Shown here: positions 45,252 to 54,572 of the stretch, one piece after another
Numbering within the stretch: position 1 is the first letter of the stretch
Layout: each line of letters begins with the position of its first letter
Source of the DNA: Ignavibacteria bacterium
Lineage (GTDB): Bacteria > Bacteroidota > Ignavibacteria > Kapaibacteriales > Kapaibacteriaceae
Assembly: GCA_016873895.1 (NCBI GenBank)
Contig: VGVV01000002.1
Location: 36,188-100,187 of the forward strand
Direction: 5' to 3'
Length of the DNA: 64,000 nt
Made by a program: the position numbers and the translations under genes
Notes under the pieces: generated by a model
Database searches by the model: none
Told to the model about the DNA's origin: nothing
Seen by the model: only the letters and a program-made list of their open reading frames with translations

Positions 45252-46259
45252 ATGGAAGCCGAAAAACTGACAAAAAAGACCATTCTCTCGGGGATGCAGC
45301 CCACCAACGACCTTACGATCGGACAATACGCTGGGGCGCTGCGCAACTGGGTAGAACTGCAACACGAATACGAGGCGCTCTTCTGCGTCGTAGATCTTCA
45401 CGCTATCACCGTACGGCAAGAACCTGCTGAGCTGCGCAAGCGCACGCTTGATGTAGCTGCGATGTATATCGCCGCAGGGATCGATCCCGATGTGTCTACG
45501 CTGTTTATTCAGTCTCACGTGCCAGAGCATTCGCAATTGGCATGGGTGCTAAACTGCATGACGGGATTCGGTGAGTGCTCGCGCATGACGCAGTTCAAGG
45601 ACAAGAGCGCAACACATGCCGACAATGTGAATGTAGGATTGTTTACCTATCCAATTCTGATGGCTGCCGATATTCTGCTCTACAACGCAGACCTCGTGCC
45701 AGTGGGCGAGGATCAGCGTCAGCATCTGGAGCTTACACGCAACCTAGCAGAGCGGTTCAATCATCACTACTCGCCAACGTTTACCGTGCCAGAACCCTTC
45801 ATTCCGAAGGTGGGCGCCAAGATTATGTCGCTCCAGGAGCCAGAGAAGAAGATGTCCAAGTCGGATGCCAACGAGAAGGCAACGATCTTCCTCGTAGACA
45901 CCGACGAAGCGATTCGCTCAAAGGTGAAGCGCGCCGTAACAGATTCTGGTACAACGATCGAATACACCGAGAAGCGTCCAGGTGTTGCAAACCTGATGAC
46001 GCTTTATCACATCACAACGGGCAAGACATACGCAGAGATCGAGCAGGAATTCTCCGGTCTTGGTTATGCCGAGTTCAAGGAAGCCGTTGGCGAGGCCATC
46101 GTTGCCTTTGTGCGTCCAGTGCGCGAGAAGTACCAGGCATTGCGGGCCGACGAGGAAACGCTCAAGGCCACGCTGCGCAAGGGCGTCGAGCATGCGCGCG
46201 ATCGGGCGCGCAAGACGCTTCGGAAGGTGTACAAGAAAACGGGGTTTGTAGAGTTCTGA
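45252..46259 (+). CDS. trpS: Tryptophanyl-tRNA synthetase
   Basis: The 335-residue class I synthetase has KKTILSGMQPTNDLTIGQYAGAL (HIGH-equivalent), PVGEDQRQHLELTR and KKMSKSDAN (KMSKS). The start is the ATG at 45252; upstream in-frame codons do not align with the family N-terminus. The stop overlaps the pcrA ATG as TGATG. Confidence 0.97.
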   Translation: MEAEKLTKKTILSGMQPTNDLTIGQYAGALRNWVELQHEYEALFCVVDLHAITVRQEPAELRKRTLDVAAMYIAAGIDPDVSTLFIQSHVPEHSQLAWVLNCMTGFGECSRMTQFKDKSATHADNVNVGLFTYPILMAADILLYNADLVPVGEDQRQHLELTRNLAERFNHHYSPTFTVPEPFIPKVGAKIMSLQEPEKKMSKSDANEKATIFLVDTDEAIRSKVKRAVTDSGTTIEYTEKRPGVANLMTLYHITTGKTYAEIEQEFSGLGYAEFKEAVGEAIVAFVRPVREKYQALRADEETLKATLRKGVEHARDRARKTLRKVYKKTGFVEF

Positions 46260-48574
46260 TGTTGCAACTTATCCCTGAAAACCAACAGCCCCCTGCAAAC
46301 GATCTTCTCCAAGGACTCAACGAGCGTCAGGCCCAAGCCGTGCGCACGATCAACGGTCCGGTGCTGATCATCGCCGGTGCAGGTAGCGGCAAAACACGCG
46401 TACTTACCTTCCGGATGGCATACCTTCTGCGCAGCAGTGTGCGCGCAGAGAACATGCTGGCACTCACGTTTACCAATAAGGCCGCGCAGGAGATGAAGGA
46501 GCGGATTGCGCATCTGGTAGGGGGCTCAACAGCCCGCTCCATTTGGGCCGGCACCTTCCACTCCATCTTTGCAAGGTTGCTGCGTCAATACGCAGAGAAG
46601 ATCGGCTTTACACCAACGTTTACGATCTACGATACAGACGATCAAGCCTCGGCCATCAAGGCGATCATGAATCAGATGGGTATCTCGCAGCAGGTGCTGC
46701 CGCCCAATGGCGTGCGCTCGCGCATTTCGCATGCGAAGAACAACATGATATCCTGGCAGGAGTTCTCTCGCACGGCAAACTCCATCACGGACAAGCAGAC
46801 GGGTCAGATCTTTGAGCAGTACGAGAGGCGTCTGCAACAGAGCAATGCAATGGACTTCGACGATTTGCTGCTGCATACGATCAGACTACTCGAAGACCAT
46901 CCCGACGTGCTGGAACAACTGCAGCAGAGGTTCCGCTACATCATGGTGGATGAGTATCAGGATACCAACCGGGCGCAGTACCGCGTGGTGAACATGCTGG
47001 CATCAAAGTATCGCAACCTGTGCATTGTGGGCGATGATGCGCAGAGTATCTACCGCTGGCGTGGAGCCGACATCAAAAACATTCTGGATTTTGAGCGCGA
47101 CTATCCGGAAGCAACTGTTGTGCGTCTCGAGCAGAACTACCGTTCAACAAAAGTGATTCTTGCTGCAGCGCACAGCGTTATCAAGCGCAATACATCGCAG
47201 CTCAAGAAAGAATTGTGGACGGATAACACCGAGGGCGAAAAGATAACGGTGCTTGCTTGTCGTGACGACAGGGAAGAGGCCGAAACAATCGCGCGCACCA
47301 TACGCTCGCGCATCTCATCGAGCGGTTACTCACCCAAGGACGTAGCGATTCTCTATCGCACGAACGCACAGTCACAGGCGCTCGAAGATGCCCTTCGGCG
47401 CTCGAACATGCCGTATCACATCGTGAGTGGCGTAAGCTTCTACAAGCGCAAAGAGGTCAAGGACGTGCTGGCATATCTGCGCATCCTTGTCAACCCAGAC
47501 GATAGCGAGAGCATCCTACGTGTGATCAACGAGCCGGCTCGTGGTATTGGCGCAACCAGCCTAGAGCGCATGCAAGAGTTTGCTGCTCGCGAGAACGTAT
47601 CGCTGTTTCAAGCACTGCTGCGCGTTGGCGAAGTACCAATGCTTCAGGCGCGCATGGTAAAGGCTGTGAACGACTTCGTAGGCATTATCACGCGCTACCA
47701 GGAAATGATCACAGAACTTACCCCGGCATCGCTTGCTCAGGCATACATCGATGCTACGGGTCTGCCCCAGATGTATCGTCTGCAGCAGACGGATGATGCG
47801 CAGGACAGATGGAATAACATCGAACGCATCCTTGATCACATCGCAGAGCAGCAGGAACTCAACGAAGAGATGACGTTGATCTCGTACCTTGAACAGATTG
47901 CACTCTTGAGCGATGCCGATGATCCGCAAACCGGTAATGATCGTGTTGCCATGATGACGATGCATGCTGCCAAGGGGCTTGAGTTTCCGCTGGTTGTTAT
48001 TGCAGGACTTGAGCAGGGATTGTTCCCCTTAGCAAAGGCAGAGCAGGACCCAGCAGAACAAGAAGAAGAACGCAGACTCCTTTACGTGGGTATCACACGA
48101 GCCAGAGAGCAACTGATCTTGTCGTATGCTGAGAGACGCTACCGATTTGGTGAGCTCGTGTTCTCACGTCCGTCGATGTTCCTGGCAGAGATCAATATAG
48201 ACTGCCTAGCCCCCTCCAGCAGGTCTATGGCCCAGCATGGTGCTTCGATCAAACAGCCACCGCAGTCAACTCGGCAGCAGCCACGCAGCTCGAGTTACTC
48301 GCAAATGCCTGAGAGTGGCCAGTCGTACTCGCAGCTCCCAATACCCAAGCGCTACACAAGTGTATCTCAACCCAAGTCTCGTAACGCGGCAGCACCGAGT
48401 GCGGGCACGGCAACATTGCATTCAGGACAGCGCGTGAAACATCCGATGTTTGGCAACGGTACTGTAAGTTCCGTTACTGGTGCCGGACAATCGGAAAAAG
48501 CAACCGTGCTGTTCGACACCGGACAGCGCAAACAACTTATGGTGGCATTTGCACGCCTGGAAGTTATCTCATAG
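46259..48574 (+). CDS. pcrA: ATP-dependent DNA helicase UvrD/PcrA
   Basis: The 771-residue superfamily 1A 3'-5' helicase functions in repair and replication restart. It has the Q-motif LNERQAQAV, Walker A GAGSGKTR, motif Ia TFTNKAAQEM, motif II VDEYQDTN, motif III GDDAQSIYRWRGAD, motif IV EQNYRST, motif V TMHAAKGLEFP and motif VI VGITRARE. The tail has a low-complexity Ser/Gln linker and a Tudor-like C-terminal domain (GQRVKHPMFGNGTV) as in PcrA. The start is the ATG overlapping trpS. Confidence 0.97.
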   Translation: MLQLIPENQQPPANDLLQGLNERQAQAVRTINGPVLIIAGAGSGKTRVLTFRMAYLLRSSVRAENMLALTFTNKAAQEMKERIAHLVGGSTARSIWAGTFHSIFARLLRQYAEKIGFTPTFTIYDTDDQASAIKAIMNQMGISQQVLPPNGVRSRISHAKNNMISWQEFSRTANSITDKQTGQIFEQYERRLQQSNAMDFDDLLLHTIRLLEDHPDVLEQLQQRFRYIMVDEYQDTNRAQYRVVNMLASKYRNLCIVGDDAQSIYRWRGADIKNILDFERDYPEATVVRLEQNYRSTKVILAAAHSVIKRNTSQLKKELWTDNTEGEKITVLACRDDREEAETIARTIRSRISSSGYSPKDVAILYRTNAQSQALEDALRRSNMPYHIVSGVSFYKRKEVKDVLAYLRILVNPDDSESILRVINEPARGIGATSLERMQEFAARENVSLFQALLRVGEVPMLQARMVKAVNDFVGIITRYQEMITELTPASLAQAYIDATGLPQMYRLQQTDDAQDRWNNIERILDHIAEQQELNEEMTLISYLEQIALLSDADDPQTGNDRVAMMTMHAAKGLEFPLVVIAGLEQGLFPLAKAEQDPAEQEEERRLLYVGITRAREQLILSYAERRYRFGELVFSRPSMFLAEINIDCLAPSSRSMAQHGASIKQPPQSTRQQPRSSSYSQMPESGQSYSQLPIPKRYTSVSQPKSRNAAAPSAGTATLHSGQRVKHPMFGNGTVSSVTGAGQSEKATVLFDTGQRKQLMVAFARLEVIS

Positions 48575-48587
48575 ACACATAGCCGTG

Positions 48588-50453
48588 ATGCTGGGGTTGA
48601 TCCTAGCATCACCATCGTTCTATGCGCAGCAACTCCAGTCGCTTCTTACACCACAAGAGCGCGTGCCTGGCAAAGGCATTGAATTCGGCGTTGATAAGAT
48701 CACGAATACGTTTGTGTGGACTGGTAATGCAGACGTTGATCTGTTAACATCGGTTGGACAGTTCCGTTTTGTAAACCAATATAGATCCTCGGCATTTCGC
48801 ACAGCTTCGGTTGCAACACGTGATGATCAACAATCGCAGATCTCATGGGATGTTCCTGTCTCGGCAACACTCAAGACGGTGCTGCGCCAGGGCTGGCTGC
48901 TTTCGCAGGACTCACGAAGTGTTGGTTTGAATTCACTGCAACGTATCAATGGTGCTGCAGGCATTGTGTACACGCCCATGTTCAATGCTGCAATAGAGGC
49001 ACTTGGTGGAGTAGAATCGTCATCTCAGCTGGGCGTGCACGCAACGGGTCCGGTGGCTGTGGTGCGGGGCAAACTCGACGACTATACAATCGACGAATGG
49101 AATCTTGCCAGCAGTGCCATCGCAGACTGGCAGCGTCTGGATTCGCGACGAACCAACAGCGACGTTGACGTTATTGCTCGTGTCTCACGCATCTTGGACG
49201 AAGGAACCTCACTCAGGTTATCTGCTCAGTCAACAATACGTGGACGAGAGTTTTTTACAAGTGTTTCCCCCAGTCTTCCTCTAAACATAGAGCGCAGAGC
49301 AGAAAGCATACAGCAATTCAACGCTAACATCGCATATTCGCTAACACCCCAGCTTGGCATTGGTTTCGTAGGATCGTTGCTGTCAAACAGCATAAATCGA
49401 TCATATGATACACCCATGCAAGATCTTGCACTTACATCCGTGAGTAGGCAGTTGTCCGAGCTTGCAGTAGATATCGAAGCACAGCTCTCGTATACCTTGC
49501 CGAACGCAAATGCCTTTGTTGGTGGATCGGTCTATCAACGATCGGAACAGAATGGTGTGCAAGATGTATTTGGACTGCAATCCATGTCTCTGCAGACCGT
49601 GCGAGCACAGGAGTTTCAGCGTGACAATGAAACATTCCGAACGCGATTATTTGCAAGGGGCGACTGGTTCGCATCGTCACGAGATACATTCCGACTCGAC
49701 ATAGCCGGATGGCTGCTTCGATATGACACGCCAAGCCCCTTAAACGACGACGACCGCGACGAGCTGTCAACGGTTGCTACGTTCTCGTGGTCGAGGAAGC
49801 TAACGGGAAGTTTGTCGATGAACCTTGGTCTCTCTGGTCAGTATCTCCATCTCGTGTTCCTTCGTGCTACACGTAGTGCATTTAATAACGTCAATAGAGT
49901 GCTGCGTTTCTCGCCATCGTTCGTACTTCGCACGTCGGGTGTTACCATGCAGCCACAGTTTGAGATTCTTGCTAACTATACGGCCTATGACTACGACGGT
50001 CTGAGCTCCGCTGCACGTTCATTCTCGTTCAGGCAGATCTCATACCGCGATTCGTTGCGCGTACGGCTTACCTCGGCATTCAATGTTGAGTCGCAAGTTC
50101 TCTTTCGTTACTTCGAGCGTGCGTCGCTGCAGTGGAATGCCTTTGCAGAATCTCCAGAAACAGGCAATCTGGAGTACCTCGTCAAGGTCCTCTTATCAAC
50201 GGCTCTAACGCCCCTTGCATCAATACAGACTGGCGTACGGCTCTACACACTCGATCAACGTAGTATTGCTGTGGGCGCAGCGCATATACTCACCGGATCT
50301 CTGCATTCAATAGGTCCCGAGGTGGCCATACGATATGGCACGAGTGCAGGATCCACATTGTCGCTGTCTGGGTGGTATGAGTTTCAGACAATCAACGTTA
50401 CGCAGACACGTAATCTTCCCAATGTTCTTCTGCGCTGTATGGTGAGAATCTAA
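48588..50453 (+). CDS. Outer-membrane beta-barrel protein, unknown function
   Basis: The 621-residue protein has a very short signal-like N-terminus (MLGLILASPSFYAQ). A plug-like N-terminal part (GKGIEFGVDKITNTFVWTGNADVDLL) comes next, then a long series of amphipathic strands. The protein ends NVLLRCMVRI. No family is recognised. The start could also be GTG at 48585; the frame upstream re-reads pcrA. The stop overlaps the RsbW-like gene (TAATG). Confidence 0.6.
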   Translation: MLGLILASPSFYAQQLQSLLTPQERVPGKGIEFGVDKITNTFVWTGNADVDLLTSVGQFRFVNQYRSSAFRTASVATRDDQQSQISWDVPVSATLKTVLRQGWLLSQDSRSVGLNSLQRINGAAGIVYTPMFNAAIEALGGVESSSQLGVHATGPVAVVRGKLDDYTIDEWNLASSAIADWQRLDSRRTNSDVDVIARVSRILDEGTSLRLSAQSTIRGREFFTSVSPSLPLNIERRAESIQQFNANIAYSLTPQLGIGFVGSLLSNSINRSYDTPMQDLALTSVSRQLSELAVDIEAQLSYTLPNANAFVGGSVYQRSEQNGVQDVFGLQSMSLQTVRAQEFQRDNETFRTRLFARGDWFASSRDTFRLDIAGWLLRYDTPSPLNDDDRDELSTVATFSWSRKLTGSLSMNLGLSGQYLHLVFLRATRSAFNNVNRVLRFSPSFVLRTSGVTMQPQFEILANYTAYDYDGLSSAARSFSFRQISYRDSLRVRLTSAFNVESQVLFRYFERASLQWNAFAESPETGNLEYLVKVLLSTALTPLASIQTGVRLYTLDQRSIAVGAAHILTGSLHSIGPEVAIRYGTSAGSTLSLSGWYEFQTINVTQTRNLPNVLLRCMVRI

Positions 50454-50854
50454 TGACCCGGTCTATGCGAATCCCAAGCACAAGGAAGGCTCTGCAAGCC
50501 ATCAGCGCCTTTCTTGGGAGCTTCCCTGATTTGATGATGCTAGCACACGAGCGCCGCATCAATGTGCAGATAGCCGTGACAGAAATCGTGACAAACGCCA
50601 TCATTCATGGCAATAGAGAATCTGAAGAGCTGCCTGTTGATATCTCCATCTGTGCGACGTCATCCGAAATTAGTATCATCGTCCGTGATTACGGTAATGG
50701 TTTTCAGCCTGAATCACTTCCAGACCCACGCTCACCAGAGCTTCGAGAGCTTCCTGGTGGACGTGGGGTTTTTCTCACACAGCAGCTTGCGGACGCTGTC
50801 ATGTTCGAAAACCTCGAACCGGGTATGCAAGTAACCATCACTTTTAATCGCTGA
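50453..50854 (+). CDS. RsbW/SpoIIAB-like anti-sigma-type histidine kinase ATPase
   Basis: The 133-residue HATPase_c_2 protein has the N-box EIVTNAIIHGN, G1 VRDYGNGF and G2 PGGRGVFLTQQL. Such stand-alone ATPases phosphorylate STAS-domain antagonists and bind sigma factors or other partners. No STAS or sigma partner gene is adjacent; neighbours are an OM barrel and an M28 peptidase. The start and stop overlap both neighbours by one base. Confidence 0.88.
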   Translation: MTRSMRIPSTRKALQAISAFLGSFPDLMMLAHERRINVQIAVTEIVTNAIIHGNRESEELPVDISICATSSEISIIVRDYGNGFQPESLPDPRSPELRELPGGRGVFLTQQLADAVMFENLEPGMQVTITFNR

Positions 50855-52434
50855 TGAATCCAATATTCATTCTTGTCGTTGTATCACTACTCTTCAACCT
50901 TGGTGATGGAGAGCGCAAAGCGTCATTTCCTGCAGACGCCGACGCACGCTATACGGTTGCTCGCGCAACTGAGCACGTCTCATTTCTTGCTTCGGATGAA
51001 ATGAAGGGTCGGGATACTCCATCGGAAGGACTCGACAAAGCAGCCGAGTATATTGCGGATCACTTTAAGAAACTAGGCCTCGAGCCGCTTTCGTCGGATG
51101 GCTACAAGATCCCATACAACCTCGTAACGCGAGATTTGGATACTGCTCGAGCTAACACCTATCTAACGCTACATATCAATGGGGTTGTAACTGATCTGCC
51201 GATCAAAAAAGAGTTTGTACCATTTGAGCAAACAGGCGAGGGTCAGGTGCGTGAGGCACGTGTGGTATTCGCAGGCTTTGGCATTACGGCGCCTGAGTAT
51301 GACTACGACGATTACGCATCAATCGATGCAAAGGGGGCAGTGGTAGTTGTTTTTCGTGGTGAGCCAGAACATGAAGACGAGACAAAGTTTAATGGCAAGA
51401 AATGGACGCGATACTCATTTGCAGATCACAAGAAATCTAACGCAGAAGAACACGGAGCCCTTGCTGTTCTTATTCTCGATGCGCCTCGTTCAAAGCGTTC
51501 TCTGATGCTGAATGAACACGGCTGGCGATCACTTACTGGCTCTCGCAGATCGGGTGGTCTTCAGCTTGATGAAAAGCGAGGGGACATCCCAGTTATCCAT
51601 GTAGGGGATGCCGTCGCTGCTGCAGTCTTTGGCAGTATAGACACGTTAGTTTCAACTATTACAGACATCGACAAAACGCTGCAGCCATCATCTCGCGAAA
51701 TGCGCTGCTCTGATATGCTGTCGGTTAGTTGTAAGGTTACCCTCACGAAGGACATCGTTCCGGCGGCAAATGTTGCTGCAATTCTGCGAGGAGCGAAGTA
51801 TCCAGATGAATACGTCGTGATGGGTGCACATTACGATCATGTTGGCGTTGGAAAGGCAAATGCCGAGGGCGACTCTATTTTTAACGGTGCCGACGACAAT
51901 GGTTCAGGGACTACCGGTATTCTTCTCGTTTCTGAAGCTCTAGCGACATCTACAACACGGCCAGACAGATCAATTGTATTTGTTGCATTTTCGGCAGAAG
52001 AGAAGGGGCTCCTTGGTTCAAAGGCATATGTGGCCAATTCACCTCTGCCAATAAAGAATTGTGTGGCTATGATCAATATGGATATGATTGGAAGATGCGA
52101 GAATTCTAAGCTCTCCATCGGAGGCAATCTGCGATGTCCAGGTCTCGTAAAGATAAACGAGGAAGAAAATACCGCTGCTGTTCGCCCCTTTACACTCGCA
52201 TATGATATCGAGCAGTACTTTTTCCGAAGTGATCAGGCATCATTTGCTATGAAGAAGATACCAGTGCTCTTCTACTTTACTGGTGAGCACAAAGACTATC
52301 ACAAGCAAACGGATGAAGTGTCAAAACTGAACATGGCAGACCTAGTGGCCATCACACGTCTTGCCTCGCGTGTAGCGTGGCGAGCAGCTCATCAGCCGCG
52401 TACTACCTATGTGCCTGCTGGCATTGAAGAATAG
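50854..52434 (+). CDS. M28-family metallopeptidase
   Basis: The 526-residue zinc aminopeptidase has a signal-like hydrophobic N-terminus (about 3-16) and a PA-type inserted domain (about 110-260). M28 metal and catalytic residues are in GAHYDHVG (His326), NGADDNGSG (Asp347/348), SAEEKG (Glu382/383), NMDMIG (Asp410) and DYHKQTDE (His483). It probably trims peptides in the periplasm. The 3' end overlaps the convergent ribE by 28 bases. Confidence 0.93.
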   Translation: MNPIFILVVVSLLFNLGDGERKASFPADADARYTVARATEHVSFLASDEMKGRDTPSEGLDKAAEYIADHFKKLGLEPLSSDGYKIPYNLVTRDLDTARANTYLTLHINGVVTDLPIKKEFVPFEQTGEGQVREARVVFAGFGITAPEYDYDDYASIDAKGAVVVVFRGEPEHEDETKFNGKKWTRYSFADHKKSNAEEHGALAVLILDAPRSKRSLMLNEHGWRSLTGSRRSGGLQLDEKRGDIPVIHVGDAVAAAVFGSIDTLVSTITDIDKTLQPSSREMRCSDMLSVSCKVTLTKDIVPAANVAAILRGAKYPDEYVVMGAHYDHVGVGKANAEGDSIFNGADDNGSGTTGILLVSEALATSTTRPDRSIVFVAFSAEEKGLLGSKAYVANSPLPIKNCVAMINMDMIGRCENSKLSIGGNLRCPGLVKINEEENTAAVRPFTLAYDIEQYFFRSDQASFAMKKIPVLFYFTGEHKDYHKQTDEVSKLNMADLVAITRLASRVAWRAAHQPRTTYVPAGIEE

Positions 52435-53018
52435 TAAAGCGAGGCACTTTCGGCATACTTTGCCAGAACATCGAATTCCAGGTTCACACGGCTTCCAACA
52501 GCCAAGGTCCCAATGGTTGTTACTGCCAGCGTATGTGGTATGATTGAAACCATGAATCGTGTGGGCTCCAGGTTGGCCACTGTAAGTGATACACCATTGA
52601 GACAGATCGAGCCAACTGGGATAAGGTAACGCCGGTACTCTGCAGGGAACTCAATCCAGATGTTCCAGTCGAGATCTATTGCGGATATCTTTGCCACAAC
52701 GCCGGTTGTGTCCACATGGCCCAGAACGATGTGTCCGCCAAGTCGAGCACCAAGCTGCATGGCACGCTCCAGATTTACTTCTGATCCTTCTTCAAGCAAG
52801 CCGATGATTGTCTTACGTAATGTTTCTTCAATCACATCCACTGTGAATGAATCTGCGGTATGAGCCACCACTGTTAGGCAAACACCGTTGACAGCGATAC
52901 TGTGATCTACCTGCACGTCGCTAAGGATAAGCGAACAGCCGATCACGAGTCTGCGTCCGTTGGCGCATTGTTCTATGCGGAGCACCAGCCCCTTTTCTTC
53001 GACTAAACCGGTAAACAC
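52407..53018 (-). CDS. ribE: Riboflavin synthase, alpha chain
   Basis: The 203-residue enzyme has two lumazine-binding repeats. The first begins MFTGLVEEKG with SIAVNGVCLTV; the second has GGHIVLGHVDTTG and ICLNGVSLTV. It makes riboflavin from two dimethylribityllumazines. It starts two bases after the lipoprotein hydrolase stop. No FMN riboswitch is visible upstream because the gene is internal to an operon. Confidence 0.96.
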   Translation of the reverse strand: MFTGLVEEKGLVLRIEQCANGRRLVIGCSLILSDVQVDHSIAVNGVCLTVVAHTADSFTVDVIEETLRKTIIGLLEEGSEVNLERAMQLGARLGGHIVLGHVDTTGVVAKISAIDLDWNIWIEFPAEYRRYLIPVGSICLNGVSLTVANLEPTRFMVSIIPHTLAVTTIGTLAVGSRVNLEFDVLAKYAESASLYYSSMPAGT

Positions 53019-53020
53019 CG

Positions 53021-53854
53021 TTAGTTGCCCTTGATAAATGTTCTGATGAGCTCGATGTATGCAGACTCTCCCATTGTACTTGGAATGCCGGAGTGTTCGG
53101 CTCCATCAATGAGGCGCTGCATCTTAGGCTGCTGTGCTGCATCATAGATGTACTTCCCATGCTGATCGAAGGGCACAAAGGTGTCGGCCGTACCGTGCAG
53201 CATTAGCAGGGGTGCCGTACGAATGCGCGCAGCTTCTACATTGTCAAACGCGCCTTTCATCAGGTAGTTGCCCGGTACATCTAGTAATGTTCCGGTACGA
53301 ATGAGGGCCTCAGACGAGGCGAAGATAGCCTCAGTAATAACACACTTTGGTTTATGCACGTACGCAGAAAGATACATACATGGAACACCTCCGAGCGAGA
53401 AGCCATAGTTAACGATCTGTGTTGTATCGATATCGTTGCGAGAGCGAAGGTAGTTAAGTGCAGCAAGTGCATCTTCATGAAGTCCCTGTTCTGAAGAAGA
53501 GCCGGTGCTCATTCCAAAGCCGCGATAGTCATAGATAAACACATCAAAGCCCGCGCGGTAGAGAAGCTCTACGCGGTCCCAATACGCTTCGATGTTGTGC
53601 TTGTTCCCATGATGATACAGGATTACTTGGTGCGGCTCTATGCGATCGGTGTCAGGTTGTTTGACGTAGAACCCATAAAGAGTTTCACTGCCGCTTTTGA
53701 GCGTTACGGCCTTGACAAGTGAGTCGGGGATAACCGCACTGGAGAGACTATACGAGGCAAGGTCGAGCGTGTTAAACAAGAATGAATCCATAGAGCAGCC
53801 ATTGAGCATGACTACAGCAGCAACAGCAAGGACTACGATAATGCGCTTGATCAT
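53021..53854 (-). CDS. Alpha/beta-hydrolase lipoprotein
   Basis: The 277-residue protein begins with a signal peptide ending in lipobox MLNGC. The alpha/beta-hydrolase fold shows YHHGNKHN (oxyanion loop), YDYRGFGMSTG, nucleophile elbow GFSLGG, LLMLHGTADTFVP (acid) and a late His (AEHSG). It resembles the ABHD/YfhR-type serine hydrolases. The ATG at 53854 overlaps the upstream stop as ATGA; the longer frame is rejected. Confidence 0.85.
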   Translation of the reverse strand: MIKRIIVVLAVAAVVMLNGCSMDSFLFNTLDLASYSLSSAVIPDSLVKAVTLKSGSETLYGFYVKQPDTDRIEPHQVILYHHGNKHNIEAYWDRVELLYRAGFDVFIYDYRGFGMSTGSSSEQGLHEDALAALNYLRSRNDIDTTQIVNYGFSLGGVPCMYLSAYVHKPKCVITEAIFASSEALIRTGTLLDVPGNYLMKGAFDNVEAARIRTAPLLMLHGTADTFVPFDQHGKYIYDAAQQPKMQRLIDGAEHSGIPSTMGESAYIELIRTFIKGN

Positions 53855-54519
53855 AGATTGTAGATCCCTCCGATGTAAAAGCCATATGAACCCATTCCAT
53901 GTATGGATGACAATCCTTCGAAGACGCCGGCAGAAGTGTTTTTGTTCAGAGCCTGCCATACCCCCTCGACCTGTATGTCTAGCGCAGCACTAACCGGGAA
54001 CTGGTATCCTACGAATGGACTAACAAGTACTTCGTTGTTAAACTGATAGGTAAGATGCGATCCAGTATAAACAAGGGACTGCTCTCCTACCCTCCAAGAG
54101 GCATTTGCAGTAAGATTCGGATAGACACGCGGGTTTGGTTCTGACGAGAGCTTAGCAAACATCAGGAGCTGCGCGCCAACAGTGACTTCTGGGACAGCGC
54201 CATCCTGAGATAGCGCACGATAGCTTGCTCCGTAGTCGAGTCCGGCTACCCTAAAAGCCGCCAGGAGAAGGTGTGCATGTCCGTGCATGGTAAGGTTGTC
54301 GGTTACACCATGCGCGCCCCCTACTGTGAGATACGGCAGGATGCCAGCTGGCGATTTCTCGGGAATGAATGCACCCCCGAGTGAACCTGTAGCCGCGTAG
54401 GAATCTCTCTTCAAGACACGCACTGGCTGCACACTGCTGCAACTGGCAATAAGAATCGTCATTATGGCCAACAAAGAAATTCTGGCCACTGATTTGTTGG
54501 GTCGCACGTCGTGCCTCAT
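53851..54519 (-). CDS. Outer-membrane-associated lipoprotein, small barrel-like
   Basis: The 222-residue protein has a signal peptide with lipobox IASC (about 27). A glycine- and aromatic-rich beta-strand pattern follows (LTVGGAHGVTDNLTMHGHAHL, SPFVGYQFPVSAALDIQVEG), ending YGFYIGGIYNL, like small outer-membrane barrels. No named family is recognised. The ATG at 54519 is preferred. First gene of the lipoprotein-hydrolase-ribE operon, divergent from the nuclease gene. Confidence 0.6.
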   Translation of the reverse strand: MRHDVRPNKSVARISLLAIMTILIASCSSVQPVRVLKRDSYAATGSLGGAFIPEKSPAGILPYLTVGGAHGVTDNLTMHGHAHLLLAAFRVAGLDYGASYRALSQDGAVPEVTVGAQLLMFAKLSSEPNPRVYPNLTANASWRVGEQSLVYTGSHLTYQFNNEVLVSPFVGYQFPVSAALDIQVEGVWQALNKNTSAGVFEGLSSIHGMGSYGFYIGGIYNL

Positions 54520-54572
54520 ATTGTATGTATCAACGTATGTGAGGCTAAATATAGCACTTGGTATCAACTTCT

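Noticed and set aside
44477..45430. 317-codon open frame opposite the aldo-keto reductase gene
   Set aside because: Antisense shadow of a real AKR gene; no recognisable domain, and it runs into trpS in another frame.
45575..46258. Long upstream extension of PcrA overlapping trpS
   Set aside because: It is an out-of-frame reading of trpS; the helicase starts at the TGATG overlap at 46259.
52407..53018. FMN riboswitch before ribE
   Set aside because: ribE starts two bases after the preceding gene, and no RFN-like conserved elements are visible.
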